Of a stretch of DNA of 64,000 bases, positions 1-11,485 are shown piece by piece. This DNA comes from Cryptomeria japonica (taxonomy: Eukaryota; Streptophyta; Pinopsida; Cupressales; Cupressaceae): assembly GCF_030272615.1 (NCBI RefSeq), contig NC_081408.1, positions 615,288,476 through 615,352,475 of the forward strand. The letters are read 5' to 3'. The notes beneath the pieces are model-generated. The model was given only the letters and a program-made list of their open reading frames with translations. It ran no database searches and was not told the DNA's origin. A program made the translations under genes and the position numbers. Numbering within the stretch: the first letter of the stretch is position 1; each line of letters begins with the position of its first letter.

Positions 1-516
1 TATGAAAAATGGGACGGACGGAGTTTTGACGTAATTTTGAACTTGGTGTGGGTAATAACTTGGACAATTTGTTTGTGTCTTGACAAATATTTTTGCAAAG
101 TTTTTTGGGGATAGTGATGTGTTTTTAGTCTACTCTTGGCAAGTATGTATCAAACAAAGCAAACACAATGATTAAATGCATATTATCTCAAAGACACTCA
201 TGCTCATATACAACATTCTTAAGGCTGGGAAGTACAATAGTCATTGAATCCCAATTGGTTTCCCATCTACGCTTAACTAGAGCGGACACTTAGATGCTTG
301 ACCCCACTGGCTCCCCTCCACGACACTCACTTCTCGGGGCAACCAAGCATCAATTCCCATGAAAACTCCTCATGGCGAACTTTGTGTCTCTACTAAGGGC
401 CATAAGAATATGGGCTACTTCAGAGGTTTGACCTCCTATACCAATGACTAGAGGGTTTTTGGCCACTATGAACAAGGTGTTTAGTAAGTCTTCCCATTAG
501 GAGCTACCCTTCGAAG

Positions 517-584
517 TTGCGCAAGCGCAATTGAGGCCTATAGCCCAACGAAGCACCAAGAACTTAGTAGTTACGCAAGCATGA
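517..584 (-). other. Paired leader hairpins (B1)
   Basis: Two short inverted repeats, 517-530 (TTGCGCAAGCGCAA) and 571-584 (TTACGCAAGCATGA). In the element sense each forms a 4-5 bp stem around a CUUG tetraloop. Equivalent pairs occur in the leaders of A (30179, 30232) and B2 (50778, 50833) at similar spacing. Confidence 0.5.
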
Positions 585-682
585 TTGAGATCTCTAGGAT
601 CCTACTAAGCACCCAATGTGAGAGTGAACTCTCATATAGCCCCAACCATTAACCCTTTCATAGTCAATGGCCTATTTATTAT

Positions 683-719
683 AGTGAGTTGGGAACCCCA
701 GGTCTGGGTGTACTCACTT
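683..719 (-). other. Leader hairpin with AGTGAG/CTCACT outer stem (B1)
   Basis: AGTGAG at 683 pairs with CTCACT near 713, enclosing an inner ACCC/GGGT stem. The same outer stem with a different inner stem is found at 30372-30410 and 50943-50977. Confidence 0.45.
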
Positions 720-1684
720 GAGCCGTTCCCCTCTTACCTTCTCAAAGAGCAAGTTGGGAGGGCAGACCCGCTAGAGATAAACACACAATCAAACAAGAAA
801 AGGTTGGAGGGTCTGGATTTCTGATCATCTAGTAAGATGAGAGCATACTTTCCTACCTTTACGCTTTTCTTAAAGACACATAAGACAATGGTTCATTCCA
901 TTTTAATTAATATCTAGGTGCCTAATTTAAATAAATGCACAATATTTGGTTGAATCAGCTAGGCAACCTGCAAAACCACTTGATTAGTAGTTTGAAAAAT
1001 GGAGTCTTCAAAAAGCGTCCTGCAAAACAACTTGATTAGTAGTTTGGAAAAATAGTCTTCAACAAGTGTCCTGCAAAAAATCAACAAAATGACAAAAATA
1101 TTAATTTTTTTTATTTTTTGGGAATAAATAGAAAAACATGAATAAAAACTTTTTTACTAATGACAAATGTGGATTTGAAGAAAGCTTTGATGGGTAAATG
1201 GGGTTTGACTAGGTTTTTACCACTTTCTAAGGGATATGCAAGTGAAAAAATGGGGATTTTGGAGGAGAGATGAAGGAATGGGAAAATTTGTCCAAGAGGG
1301 ACAAAGAAGCAAAAGTTGAAGATGGATAATATGGGAAAAATTTGGAGGTGATTGGATGAAAAGGGAAGAAGTTATGGCAAACCCTAAAAATAGAGAAATA
1401 TGGGATTTTGGGCTTCAAAAAGTGGTTTTTTGAGATAAGGCCTCCAAGGAAGAAAATGTGGAAAATGGCAATGTAGAGAATATGGTGAAGTTTGAAGGGA
1501 AATGGAGTCAAGATAAAGAAGATATGGCGAAAAAACATAATTTTTTTTTTTTTTGTAACCCTAGATTTAACATAACAGAAACCCTAAATTTAACAAAACA
1601 GAAACCCTAGATTTAACAGAGCAGACAGAAACCCTAGATTTAATAGAGCAAATTGTCGCACTAAATAGAATAAAATAAAAATGT

Positions 1685-2045
1685 CAAAGGTCCGGATTTC
1701 TGATTGTCTAGATAGACGAGCATACTCTCCTAATTTCACACTTTCCTGCGGGCGGACAGATTATATTTAAACGCAGCAGATAACAGGAAATAAATAAATC
1801 AAATGCAGACTACAGTTAGCGCCTAAAATTTTCAGACAGATTAACAAAGCAGACAATAGCACTACACAGATAGAAAAGTGTCAAAGGTCCGGATTTCTGA
1901 TTGTCTAGATAGACAAGAGCATACTCTCCTATTTTCACACTTTCCTGCGGTCAGAGCATATAGTCGTGCTAAACATAATAGAAAAGTGAAAAGTCTGGAT
2001 TTCTGATTGTTTATATAGACAAGAGCATACTCTCCTACTTTCGTA
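1685..2045 (-). repeat. Repeated leader motif ggatttctgat...gagcatactctcc
   Basis: Three copies of a roughly 45-bp block start near 1692, 1891 and 1996. Each has ggatttctgattgt, a gtctagatagac-like palindrome and agagcatactctcct. Single copies occur at 816-850 and 30525-30570, in the leaders of B1 and A. No function is known to me. Confidence 0.55.
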
Positions 2046-2329
2046 CAGATTATACTAAAACAGAACAGACAACAAATCAAATAACAAATCAGATAACAGA
2101 GCTGTCGTGCTGCAATAGAAACAAAAAAAAGAAGAAAGAAACAGAACATAATAAGGAGGAGCTATCGCGCAGAAATGCAGAGCCACTATTCTGGAACCTG
2201 CGAAAAAGATATATATATATTTTTATTTTTATTTTTTTTCTGCAGTCACGCTATTCTGGAACCTGTGTCTCACAACTCACAAAAACCTTAAAAAAAACAA
2301 ACAATAACATTAGTTCTCAGGGACGTGAG

Positions 2330-2346
2330 TCCCACCAGGCGTGCCA
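2330..2346 (-). other. Primer-binding site of B1
   Basis: On the minus strand TGGCACGCCTGGTGGGA follows the LTR end (CA at 2350-2351) after three bases. The complement ends in CCA like a mature tRNA 3' end and resembles a tRNA-Arg acceptor and T arm, but I cannot name the tRNA with certainty. B2 has a diverged version at 51963-51979. Confidence 0.55.
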
Positions 2347-2349
2347 AAA

Positions 2350-3443
2350 TGAAGAGGGAAAAATAGATTTGAAAGGTAAACTGATCAAAACATAACAAAA
2401 TAAACATGCAGAATGCTAAAATATCATAAAAAGACCATTTCGCCTTGCTATTTTACCTTCTCCTTCGGATTGAGCTTGATGAAGTGAAGGCGCCCCTTGC
2501 TAATGCTCCACTTGATGTGCTCCTTTGATTGCTAGATGTGGATGGCTCTCCAATATTGTGCACAAATGAAAAGGATGAATGATAAGGATGAGATGATCAA
2601 GTTGCCAAGATGATTTCCTGGGCTCAAAAGGGCAGCATAAGCTTACTGAATTTCAAGATGTTTTGAATGAAGGGATGGAACCCTATTTTATAGGAAGAGG
2701 AGAGGAAAACGGATGGCTAGGATGAATTCGAGATGAAGGGCTAAGATTTACTTGTGAGGTCACACAAGGTCCAAGAGAGGGTGTGGAGACAAAGAAATAT
2801 GCCTTACAGGCATTTCGTATCTCCACACTCTACAAGATGCCTTGGAGGAATTAAAAATTCTCCAAAAACGGATATTATGGGGATCAGAAGAATAAAAAGG
2901 AATTACAAATTCCTTGGGAGAGGGAAATGCCTAGAGGAATGTGAGATTTCGAAAATCTTACATTCATCTAGAAAAAGAGCATTTAAAGCTAGTGGCTGGA
3001 TGAAAGGACAAAGAGTTGACTTTGTGGCTAATCATGATGATTAGCCATTAACGACTCATTAAGAGGGGAATTAGAGGAAATGTTAGGCGGGATTTATATT
3101 TGTAGAAGAATTTGACTAAAAGAATAATGTTAAGTGAGTTTAGGGAGTTTCTAGAAGAATTTATTAGGTTAATGATGAATTAAGAAGATGATTTGTAGGA
3201 ATCATGTAGGTTAACTAATTAATTGAAATTAATTAGCTAAGAGGAAGATTTGTGAGGATTTGATTTTTTAGAAGAATAAAGAAAGGGATTGATTTATTAA
3301 ATAAATCAATCATATGCTATAGTGACAATATTAATTATATTTAATTAATATTGAGAAGAATTTTAATTAACATAATTAATTAATTAATTAATTATGTGAG
3401 GAATTCAAAAATAATTAAAATAATTATTTTTTAAGTGTCTACA
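2350..3443 (-). repeat. 5' LTR of element B1
   Basis: About 1094 bp, beginning TGTAGACAC at 3443 and ending CA at 2350 when read on the minus strand. It is related to LTRs at 32705-33582 and 51983-54204; shared stretches include gattgagc...gatgaag...ggcgccc near 2465 and runs of aattaattaatt near 3360. It is more diverged than the two B2 LTRs are from each other. The plus-strand ORF at 2754-3044 inside it is not supported as a gene. Confidence 0.7.
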
Positions 3444-3994
3444 GACGTAATACTAGATATGTGCCTAGGAGATTTGAAGGTTATTGTTATACATACAACA
3501 TGTATGGGCATAGATTAGTTGAATGCAGATATAGAGAAAACAATCCTGCACCTCACATGAATCCAAGACCTATTATTGACCGGAGAAGGAATTTCACTGA
3601 TTGGAGGAACACAAATTGACAAAGACCCTTTGTTAACCAGTCTAGTCCTTATGAGATGGAAAAGAGAGGCAATGTGACTTGTTCAATCTGCAACAATTTT
3701 GGACATGTGAAAATGAACTACATAAGAAGAATAGGTAGAGGCAACTTAGGACCTTGGAGAGCATCTAGAATGGCATGCTATCATTGAAACAAACCAGGAC
3801 ACATTGCCAAGTTTTGCAGAACATAGAAGAACCAACCGGTGAATCATCCTGTAGACCAGAAAGGAAAGTAGAATGTTGATATTGAAGAAACCAGAGCTGA
3901 GATGAATACAACCTGGATGAAGAAGAGTGATGACAAACCATCTGAGGAATTAGATTCTTCACCTAATGTGGAGAATCCATCTCTGACAAACTAA
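3444..3994 (+). pseudogene. gag: Gag fragment with three decayed CCHC zinc knuckles
   Basis: One plus-strand frame ending at a TAA at 3992-3994. It shows three nucleocapsid-type knuckles: CYTYNMYGHRLVEC (near 3497), CSICNNFGHVKMNY (near 3682) and CYH-stop-NKPGHIAKFC (near 3777). Each has lost exactly one metal-binding cysteine (two Cys-to-Tyr, one Cys-to-stop), and there are further in-frame stops at about 3618 and 3869. The 5' part of gag was removed by the B1 insertion. Gag of this kind coats the element RNA. Three knuckles are unusual for copia Gag, which normally has one. Confidence 0.6.
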
Positions 3995-4481
3995 GTTGTT
4001 TCTACAACTTGGGGTGAGATTATTGTCAAATATTGAGTTGAACTCCTGGATGATGTACTATAAGTTAAATCTACATATTCTGATGCATTTTGATGATTTG
4101 ATGTGTTTTTGGATCATAATCGTTAAATATCATTGAGTTTTTTTGCTACTGGTAATATGCTTTAGAGTTTGCTAAGGCGTTTTAAAGTTTTGTCGGTAAA
4201 TGAATTTATTGCAGTAGTTAGAATGCAAATAAATAGAACTTTTGGAATTTCATTTGCCACTTTGCATCTTGAGAACTCTTGGTGAAGCAAGTAGAGAAAA
4301 GATAAGTTTGTGCAAGCAACATTTAGATCATTTACCAACATCTAAGGTGATCAAAGTGAAGTTTGATTCGATCATCAAGTATTGAAAGTTTTTGACGGTG
4401 GTCAGAAACCCTATCACCAAGGAAAAAGAGGTATTTATCAGTGAATCTTACTCTTTGCTTCAAATTTTTGCATATTGTAGT
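3995..4481 (+). other. Spacer between gag fragment and accessory ORF of E
   Basis: No open frame of useful length and no motif that I recognise. It is T-rich and ends just before an ATG at 4482. It may hold a former intron, leader or decayed coding sequence. Confidence 0.3.
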
Positions 4482-7400
4482 ATGGATACTCCACATTTAG
4501 TTGATGTGACCAAGAGGGCAAGACCTGAATACAAATGACATCCATACAAGTTAGAGGAAATTGACCTTGTCAGTGCCCTATCTGGTGTATCGAATGGTGT
4601 TTTGCATGTAGAGGATGTAAGATCCTTTTATCACTGTAAACTTGAAGACTTGGGAGTTGCAATTATTTATGAGGAATACAAATCTCTATGTAATGAACAG
4701 GGAAGATTGAAAGAACAATTTAGAAGCATAGCCAATAAAGGTTTTCATCATGCGATCAATTTCATTAATGATTTTGATGACGATTTGGTGAGATTTGTTT
4801 TGAGTCGTATTCATGATCAGTTCATGTGGTTGGACATACCTCACAAAATCACTAAGGAAGCAATCCATGCTGTAACCGACTTCTGCTCAACTGGTGAAGT
4901 GCCATTACTTAGGTCTATACCTAAGAATGATGTGAAGAAGTTAACTCGATCTAGATGGGATAAAAGAGCCATGTCCGTGAATGATATTAATGATCCTGCT
5001 GTTAAATTTGCATCTATGGTCATTGGCTATATAATTTTCTATTCAAGCAAAATGAACAGTATACTGACAACAACAATTCACACTACATACTGGATGATTA
5101 TGGAAAATATGGACTATGACTTGACTGAAGCTCTGAGGAGTCAATTAGTGGCAAATTTGGAAGCAGTGAAGAAGGAAAATAATATTAGATTCAAGTTTGG
5201 ACATCTTATCATGAGCTTATTCTTTTATTTCTAGAACTTTTTCCCTAGTATTGGTGATCTACAATGGATAATTGGGACACCTACCCTATTGCAGATGAAG
5301 AACATCATTAGGATGCTGAAAAAAAAGTTTGATGATATTTCATGGGGATATTTTAAGAATTTTTTTGAAGGAAATGCATGCTAGTGAACACATACCGGCA
5401 TAGGTAGTCAATAGGTATGAGGATTCTATCTATTTTATGGTTGACACAGATACAAGCTTGATGGAAGCTGTTATTCATAGGACCACATGGGTAATGCCCA
5501 TGAGTTATCAAGTAGATAAAGATATACTTGTTGCTTATGCTGATCATTTGTTAGCTCAACCGGTCGATATCACCGCTGAGAGGCTTGGAGCCTACAAGGA
5601 GAAACTACTGAAAGTGCACTCTGAATTACAAAAACCAATGATAGAAAAGAAAGTAAGAAAAGAGGTACAAACCTTTGCTGAGTAGGATGAATTCAAAAAA
5701 GAACAGATAGCTGCAACATGAACCAAATATGAGGCTCAACAAGGTGGAACTTTTAGTGTACCAACCAATAACCCCACTGGTAAGACTAGAGAATCCAAAG
5801 AAGATGAGAAGAAGAAAGAAGAAGAAACTAAGGTGAAGCTTGTTGAATCCCAAAGAGGGAAACCCTCTAAAATACAATTCAAAAGGAGAGGTAAAACTGT
5901 TGAACCTCCTGTTGTGCCTGCCCAAACCAAAAAAACAAAGAAGGAGAAAGCACACAAACTAGTGACAGATATAGAGGAAACAAAATTAGAAGAAGATAAG
6001 AAAGCACTAAGGGCAAGTGCTAAGAAGAAGAAGACTACTCAAAAAGGTAAAGAAGCTATGAAAATATTGACACTTGAAGATTCTTTCACTAGAATGATAA
6101 GAATTATTAAGGAGTATGGTATTTACAAAGGTTTAAACATACTGTTTACTCATTTGTCTAAAATTCAACGAAGGGAGATTGATGATGCAGTCATCTTCAG
6201 TATGAACAAGTATAGCAGAGCACTCATTGAGCTACAATGGAAAATTCTAGACACTTTGTATAATATTATTGATGAAAGATGGAAAGCCACCATTAGACAT
6301 GATAAAGGATTTATTGATTACACTCTTAAGCACCTGCAACCGGAAGCTAGTGAGGAAAAAGTAGAAGATGCACTAGTAAATACAAAATCTTTTCTTAGAT
6401 TGAAGAAAAGACTGACTAGAATGTTGATAGGTTATACTGAATTAGTCCTAAAGGAGACTAGAATTTTGATAAAGAAATATTTAGGTCTCATACGTGAGAA
6501 GAAGAAAAAGATGAAGAAGATGAGGATGATACACTTGATAAGTTAAAGGGAGAATATTTTCTTGAGGGTTTTAAGCCTAAAGATTTAGAGCTGGATAATA
6601 AGTATTTTTATGATGACCCTATTGATACTAAGCCTATACATATACCAGATTATGATGACACCGATAATATAGTTAATAATGACATAGATAATGTTGACAA
6701 TACCAGAGATAATGTAAATGTAGTAGATATTGATGTACAAATGGATGATCCCCAAGAGAAACACCAAGATGTAAATAATGAAGGTGAGAAGGAAATTGAT
6801 AGTGAATGCTCAATCCGTAGGAACACAAAATCCACTGGTAAATGAAACCATAGATACAAATGTAAATGATGTTATCAATGACAACCAGAAGGATATGGCT
6901 GAGGAAAAGAAGGTAGAGGAGGCACCGAATATTGAAAAAACTTTGGAAATGCAACCACCACCAATAAAGGAACATCATGTTGAAAGTCACTACAACAACA
7001 CAAAAGGAACAAATAGAGATAGGGAAAGAGAAAACAGAGGAAGAAAAGATAGAGAAAAAGGAGAAGACAGATAATAAGGATCAAGAGAAGAAGAAGAAAA
7101 CCTTGATCGATGATGATGATGATGAGGACTCCATGAGTATAAAACGTCCTATAAATATGGACAATTCGAGTTCTTCTGAATTAATGGAGATTCCTACTGC
7201 TATGCAATCTCGTGCACATAAGAAGAGGTTGAAAGAGAGGAAATGAGAAGTAGAGACCATTCAAACTGCCATTGAAATTTTGTCAAGTCTCCTACCAGAG
7301 ACTGATATAGCTAATCTATCCACCCCTATTGCAAAGCTTGGATAGTTAGTTATTGATGTGAATGAATATCTAAAATCACTTGAAGATGCAGCTCATGCTT

Positions 7401-7959
7401 TAGCAGAAAAAGATTACAAGAAGAGAAGGGGAGAACAATTGATTTCAGAAATTGATAAAGATAAGGTTTCTTTAACAGTGATCAAAGATCTTTTGATAAC
7501 TGAAATAGAAAATAGAGGTAAAATTTTGGCCACTATATCTAAAGTATCATTATTCTATTCCGACTTAAAGAAAAAGAGAGAAGATATAGAGAAGGCACTA
7601 GAAAGGATAAGTGAAGCATACATACCGGTACAGGACTCCGCTTTGGCTTTTGGTATATCAGTTGATGCCTTACAACACATATTAGAAATTTATGATTTTG
7701 AACAGGTGAAGCGTATAAGATCCTTGAAGGAGCTGAAGAATCAGTTAATTCTAAAGTTGAAATTCTACAGAGAGCATACAAGGAGTCTGAAGCAATTTTG
7801 GCTACCCCGGAGATGAGAACCGTTGTTGCTATGGAAGAATTTGTTGCATAGATCTTGATACATGTTGAGATTACTGAGACACTGTTAGAAACATGGGACA
7901 ATGACCTTAAGCAGTTAAAGTTTCATTTTAGTGATATTTTATTGAGAATTGCATTCTAA
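4482..7959 (+). pseudogene. Large unrecognised accessory protein of element E
   Basis: About 1150 codons, broken by stops and frame changes. The first segment runs from ATG 4482 to 5234, with a stop near 4536 that a CGA-to-TGA change explains. The second is in another frame from about 5380 to 6546, with stops near 5683 and 5719. Further segments run 6546-6840, 6977-7246 and 7250-7959. The N-terminal 250 residues are mixed helical with Trp and Phe. The middle is very charged (KKEEE, EDKK), followed by an Asp/Asn-rich stretch (about 6650-6750) and a Lys/Glu-rich stretch. The C-terminal 230 residues look coiled-coil. I do not recognise the family, and no enzyme motif is visible. Its place, where pol should be, suggests a structural or Gag-associated role; that is an inference. 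Confidence 0.5.
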
Positions 7960-8054
7960 AGACTTCAAAAGTCTTCTATCTATCTATATATGCTATTTTT
8001 GTTAACATATTTTGATGTAATGTATGCATTTTACTTCTTTATTTGGCATTGTTG

Positions 8055-8246
8055 TCAAAGGGGGAGTAGAATTAGTTTAAGTGAGTGAAAATTTTGTATA
8101 TACTATTAAGGGGGAGTAATGATGTCATCTTTGTAATGGAAAGCAATTGCTAAGGGGGAGTGTATGTCATGAAGTCAATTTTTGTTTTGCACACTTGGTT
8201 GACAAATTTTTTCCTAAGTGTTGCCATCAATGCTAGAGGGGGAGAT
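8055..8246 (+). other. Array of polypurine tracts before LTR E
   Basis: Four tracts of the form (A)AGGGGGAG lie near 8061, 8109, 8152 and 8237. The last directly precedes the LTR start TGTTGG at 8247 and is the likely primer for plus-strand DNA synthesis. Similar arrays occur in copia F, G and H. Confidence 0.6.
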
Positions 8247-8839
8247 TGTTGGCATTTGATCATTTGGTCAACTATCAATGTAATATGTGTTTTCTTTATG
8301 CAACCAATATATGTCTGTTGTGCATAGAGATTAGATTTATGTATGATGACTATTTTGTATGTTTTCATTGATGGCAACTATGTTTCTTTAAGTCATCTAA
8401 GTCCTACAGTTCAAATGGCTAGACTTAACCGGTAAAGCGAAGACAATTTTATCAGAACCGATAATTAGGACTTCAACTGGTAAATGATAGACAATGTTAC
8501 ATTCCGACAACTGGTACATGAAAATCATGAAGATTGAGATGACATGGCTTTGCAACAAGATTGAAGATTATCAGATGAATATATGTTAGTGACCGCACGT
8601 ACTGAATCGATTAGGTCAATGATATTTATTTAACAGAACAAATTTTTGGATGGAGACTTAATCGGTAGTGATGAAATCACTCTTATTGGTAAAACGACAC
8701 AGAATTGGATTTGTTATGTCAGTGGCCGACATAACTAAAGCGTACAATGCAAGATTGTCTAGATGCATTGAACCTAGGGAATTGTAATAAGGTTCTAGCC
8801 AACCTTATGATAATTTTAATTGTGTGATGAGGTATGAAA

Positions 8840-8887
<48 letters not shown>
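8840..8887. repeat. (TA)n microsatellite
   Basis: About 24 uninterrupted TA units inside LTR E. A shorter (TA)n run lies at 43274-43292. Confidence 0.9.
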
Positions 8888-8890
<3 letters not shown>

Positions 8891-9044
8891 CTTGATAGTG
8901 TGATAGGTGATGAGTGAATTTTGTATTTTTGATAGTGCGAAGATCAGAGGAGTTGAAAGAGGAAGTATTTGTGATGTTGTAATGTTTTGAAGTGGATCTT
9001 ATTAGACACAGAAGGTGTTATACTAAGATCATTTGTACTTGTTG

Positions 9045-9275
9045 TCTCCCTAATAGTTGAAACAAGAAAATCCTCTTACAAGGTCACTCCTAATAGGGTG
9101 CAGTCAGATCCTAATAGTTCTGATCATTAAATCCTCTAACTAGGTGACACATTAGCTTGTGTTTTCAAATCTTAGTTACTTGGGTAGCTCCTAACAAGGC
9201 TGGTCCTCACAAGCCTTTTTGTAAATCTCTTAACCTAGCTTAGACACTTCTAACAGGGAGTGCTCCTAACTGGGC
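9045..9275 (+). repeat. CCTAAYARGG motif array in LTR E
   Basis: About ten degenerate copies of tCCTAAyArGG, spaced roughly 15-30 bp, for example near 9048, 9095, 9111, 9189, 9250 and 9265. Many are perfect short palindromes (CCTA-A-TAGG). A matching array lies in the other LTR at 37400-37630. Confidence 0.6.
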
Positions 9276-9538
9276 ATTGTAGACCTTAACCGGTCAGATC
9301 TCTATACTACAGATAGTGGATCTTGTGGGTACTAACTCCCATCATGGTTTTTCCCATTTGGGTTTTCCACGTATAAACTCTTATGTCACGTGGTTTATGC
9401 TTTGTGTGGTGATTGCATACTTGGTGTTATTTCTTACATGTCAATTGAGTTTTAAGTTGGTGAAATTGATATCCAGATTTGTATTGTTTTTACTATCACT
9501 GATTCACCCCCGCCTCTCAGTGCCTTATAAGTTCATCA

Positions 9539-10133
9539 GTTTTATTGCTGAAATTTATGAGAGTTGGTTGTGGCATAGAAGGATGTGTCATGTGAATATT
9601 AATAACATTATCAAGATAATTTCTACTCAGGCTGTGAGAGATCTTCCTAAGTTGATGAAACCTACTAACCCTATAAGCAAGCAATGTCAATTAGGAAAAC
9701 AAACAAGAATTTGTTTTAAGAGCATGAAGAATTTATCAAATGGATTATTGGATCTTGTGCATATTAATTTGTGTGGACCTTGTAGAGTTAGAAGTTTGCA
9801 AGGAGGTAGGTATTTCATGTTGCTTATTGATGACTATTCTAGGATGATGTGGGTTACTTTCTTGAGGGAGAAGTCTGAAGCTCTAGAGAAATTCAATATT
9901 TTCAAGGATATGGTTGAGACTGAGTTGGGTTTAAAGCTAAAGTGTCTGAGATTTGACAAAGGTGGTGAATTCACTTCCAGTGTGTTTAATACATTTTGTG
10001 AAGAGCATGGGGTAAAGAGACAATTGTCTGCTCCATGAACCCCTTAGCAAAATGGAGTTGTGGAAAGAAAGAACAAAACCATGATGTTGGAAGGAAATGT
10101 TCCACATGTCTATTGGAGAGAATCTGTGAGTAC
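9539..10133 (+). pseudogene. pol: Copia H integrase, 5' fragment
   Basis: Reading starts just after LTR E with the GAG-pre-integrase block (ESWLWHRRMCHVN, then CQLGKQTR). The integrase core follows with DLVHINLCGP, YFMLLIDDYSRMMWVTF and CLRFDKGGEF, which includes the first two catalytic Asp residues. There is a stop at 10036 and a small deletion near 10090. The sequence breaks inside a codon at 10133 (AGTAC) and resumes at 56022 in the same frame. The integrase of a copia element joins the cDNA to host DNA; this one is dead. The apparent open frame upstream to 9316 is LTR E sequence read through. Confidence 0.85.
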
Positions 10134-11485
10134 TTGTTGGTTAACAAATTTGTCATCTAACTCTATATTCTCACACCCACACTGATGAAAAATGTAACCA
10201 TAGTTGAACCAATCTAACAAACTATTAATTGACTGATTCTTTGCTTATTTTGCAAGGTGGCAGCTACATTCTAATGATTTTGAATGAATAAGTAAACAAC
10301 TCATATGCTTTCAAACATAAAGAAGATAAGGAAAGAACTTTTAACCGAATTTTTTTTTAAAGACATTCATAATACTAACTACTATTCTTAGGATTTGTCA
10401 AATTTTTAAATAAAAGCTACCATGAAACACCATTCATAGATAATATTCCGTAGAAACTAAAGTTTCAAATTATCCACCACTTCAATATAAATTCACCAAG
10501 TGACATCCATTTCAAAGAACAAAAAATAATTTACACACCATTATTAAAAGATTGCAAATGTATGAAAGCCACTAGTAGTTCTTCAATATTACAATAGCAG
10601 ATAACCACATGCATACAAGTTTTTTGTTCTTATGAGAAAAATGAAGTTTGCCCAAAATATCGTAATTAGAAATAAAGTCCAAATATTTAAAACATGAAAG
10701 ATAACAATCTCTTAAAGAAAACTGTTATCAAAGAAAGTCTTTAGGCCTCCTGGCCAATGATAAAGAAAAATAGTTAAAACATTAAACACAAAACTGCCAC
10801 CACCTATTCAGCTTCTAGTTTAACATCCTCAACAATTTCCACCTCCTTCTCGACATGTGTCACCTCCTGAGCTTTGATATTTTGTCTGTAATCACGACAC
10901 CTTTTCATAATTAGCTCCATATTAGGGTCTTTTGGTACAATGGTGATCTACAACCTTGTTCTCCACTTTGCAACCAACCCATCAATAGCAGCTATGTTCC
11001 TATGCATTTCATCTATCTCATATTCAAAGATAGAGGCGTGTATTTTTAGGCGACCCAGTGTTTTAAAAGATTCCAAAGATATGCTTTGAGGGTCCCTAAC
11101 ATTCTTCTGATAATTATCCTTGAATTGACGCACAATTTCACTAAGTTCCAACACATTCTCCTTGAAACTGTCCATAAAGTCAACATCCAGAGCACAAAGG
11201 TTCTCCTTTATTTTTAACAGATCACTTAAGTAATGTTTTAGAGCATTATCAATGCCATCAGTATAGTCATGATAAATCTTTTCCTTCCAATCCAATGCAT
11301 TACGCCAAATAGGATTAACCTCCCTAGGATGTCCAACTATTTTCATAGTGGTTAATATGGCCTGACCCAATGACATGATCTTTGTGACTTCCTTTGACAG
11401 ATAAAAAATACTCTCGTGTTCTCTTATAACCCACTGCAACTTTTTCAACAATTCCTTTATTTTTTTTCCAAATATTTATTCGACA
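10134..11485 (-). mobile_element. Block J, left part
   Basis: Sequence inserted in copia H; the AGTAC duplication flanks it at 10129-10133 and 56017-56021. 10134-10802 has no recognisable coding sequence. 10803-11485 is the tail of a minus-strand ORF. The outer end reads TTGTTGGTTAACAAATTTG. I could not match it to the right end (GGGGTAAC at 56016) either as a direct or as an inverted repeat, so the class of the element is unknown. Confidence 0.45.
10803..11485 (-). pseudogene. C-terminal part of unknown ORF of block J
   Basis: An open minus-strand stretch from about 11470 to 10948 is rich in Leu, Lys, Glu and Ile with few Pro or Gly, so probably helical or coiled-coil. It continues in the same frame past one stop for about 48 more codons to a stop at about 10803, ending in an acidic tail with repeated VEKEVEIVEDV-like residues. 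I do not recognise the family. It is cut at its N-terminal side by LTR F. The ORF at 54205-55540, also minus and also in J, is probably the front half of the same protein. This is inferred from the nested layout. Confidence 0.45.

Larger units (their letters stand above)
1..2329 (-). other. Untranslated leader of element B1
   Basis: No credible coding sequence. The stretch 250-900 aligns by eye with 29940-30640 in A: a block beginning with gggctcccctccac, hairpin pairs at 517-584, a larger hairpin at 683-719, and a ggatttctgat...gagcatact motif at 816-850. The latter motif recurs at about 1690, 1890 and 1995. Around 1550-1640 there are repeats of aaaccctaaattta-like sequence. This is probably packaging or leader RNA of a Tat-like element; that is an inference. 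Confidence 0.6.
1..3443 (-). mobile_element. Gypsy-type element B1, 5' end (continues off left edge)
   Basis: Reading on the minus strand: a 5' LTR (3443 down to 2350), a primer-binding site directly after it, then a long untranslated leader (2329 to 1). The leader shares hairpins and blocks with the leaders of A (29116-31099) and B2 (50400-51960). The flank beyond 3443 is not a polypurine tract, so this is a 5' LTR and the insertion point is in element E. The coding part, if any, lies outside the window. Assignment to the gypsy order rests on similarity to B2 and A. Confidence 0.7.
3444..9538 (+). mobile_element. Element E: pol-less copia-like LTR element, 3' part
   Basis: Plus-strand element cut at its left by B1. 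In order: Gag zinc knuckles (3444-3994), a long unrecognised protein (4482-7959), an untranslated tail with several GGGGGAG tracts (8060-8246), and a 3' LTR (8247-9538). No protease, integrase or reverse transcriptase motif is visible in any frame between the knuckles and the LTR. It appears to be inserted in the integrase gene of copia H, whose sequence begins right after 9538. It would need a partner's enzymes to move. Confidence 0.65.
8247..9538 (+). repeat. 3' LTR of element E
   Basis: About 1292 bp, from TGTTGGCATTTG to TTCATCA. Near the end is the gattcacccccnCTCTCAG block that also marks the 3' ends of other copia LTRs here (14480, 39265, 49630). It is preceded by a polypurine tract and followed directly by copia H integrase coding sequence. 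It holds a TA microsatellite (8841-8887) and the CCTAATAGG-like array at 9045-9275. Confidence 0.7.

Noticed and set aside
1550-1640. aaaccctaaattta repeats resembling plant telomere sequence (CCCTAAA)
   Set aside because: Only three or four degenerate, non-tandem copies within a retroelement leader; not a telomeric array.
9316-9538. Upstream part of the open frame that runs into copia integrase
   Set aside because: It is LTR E sequence read through; the homology to copia starts only after 9538.
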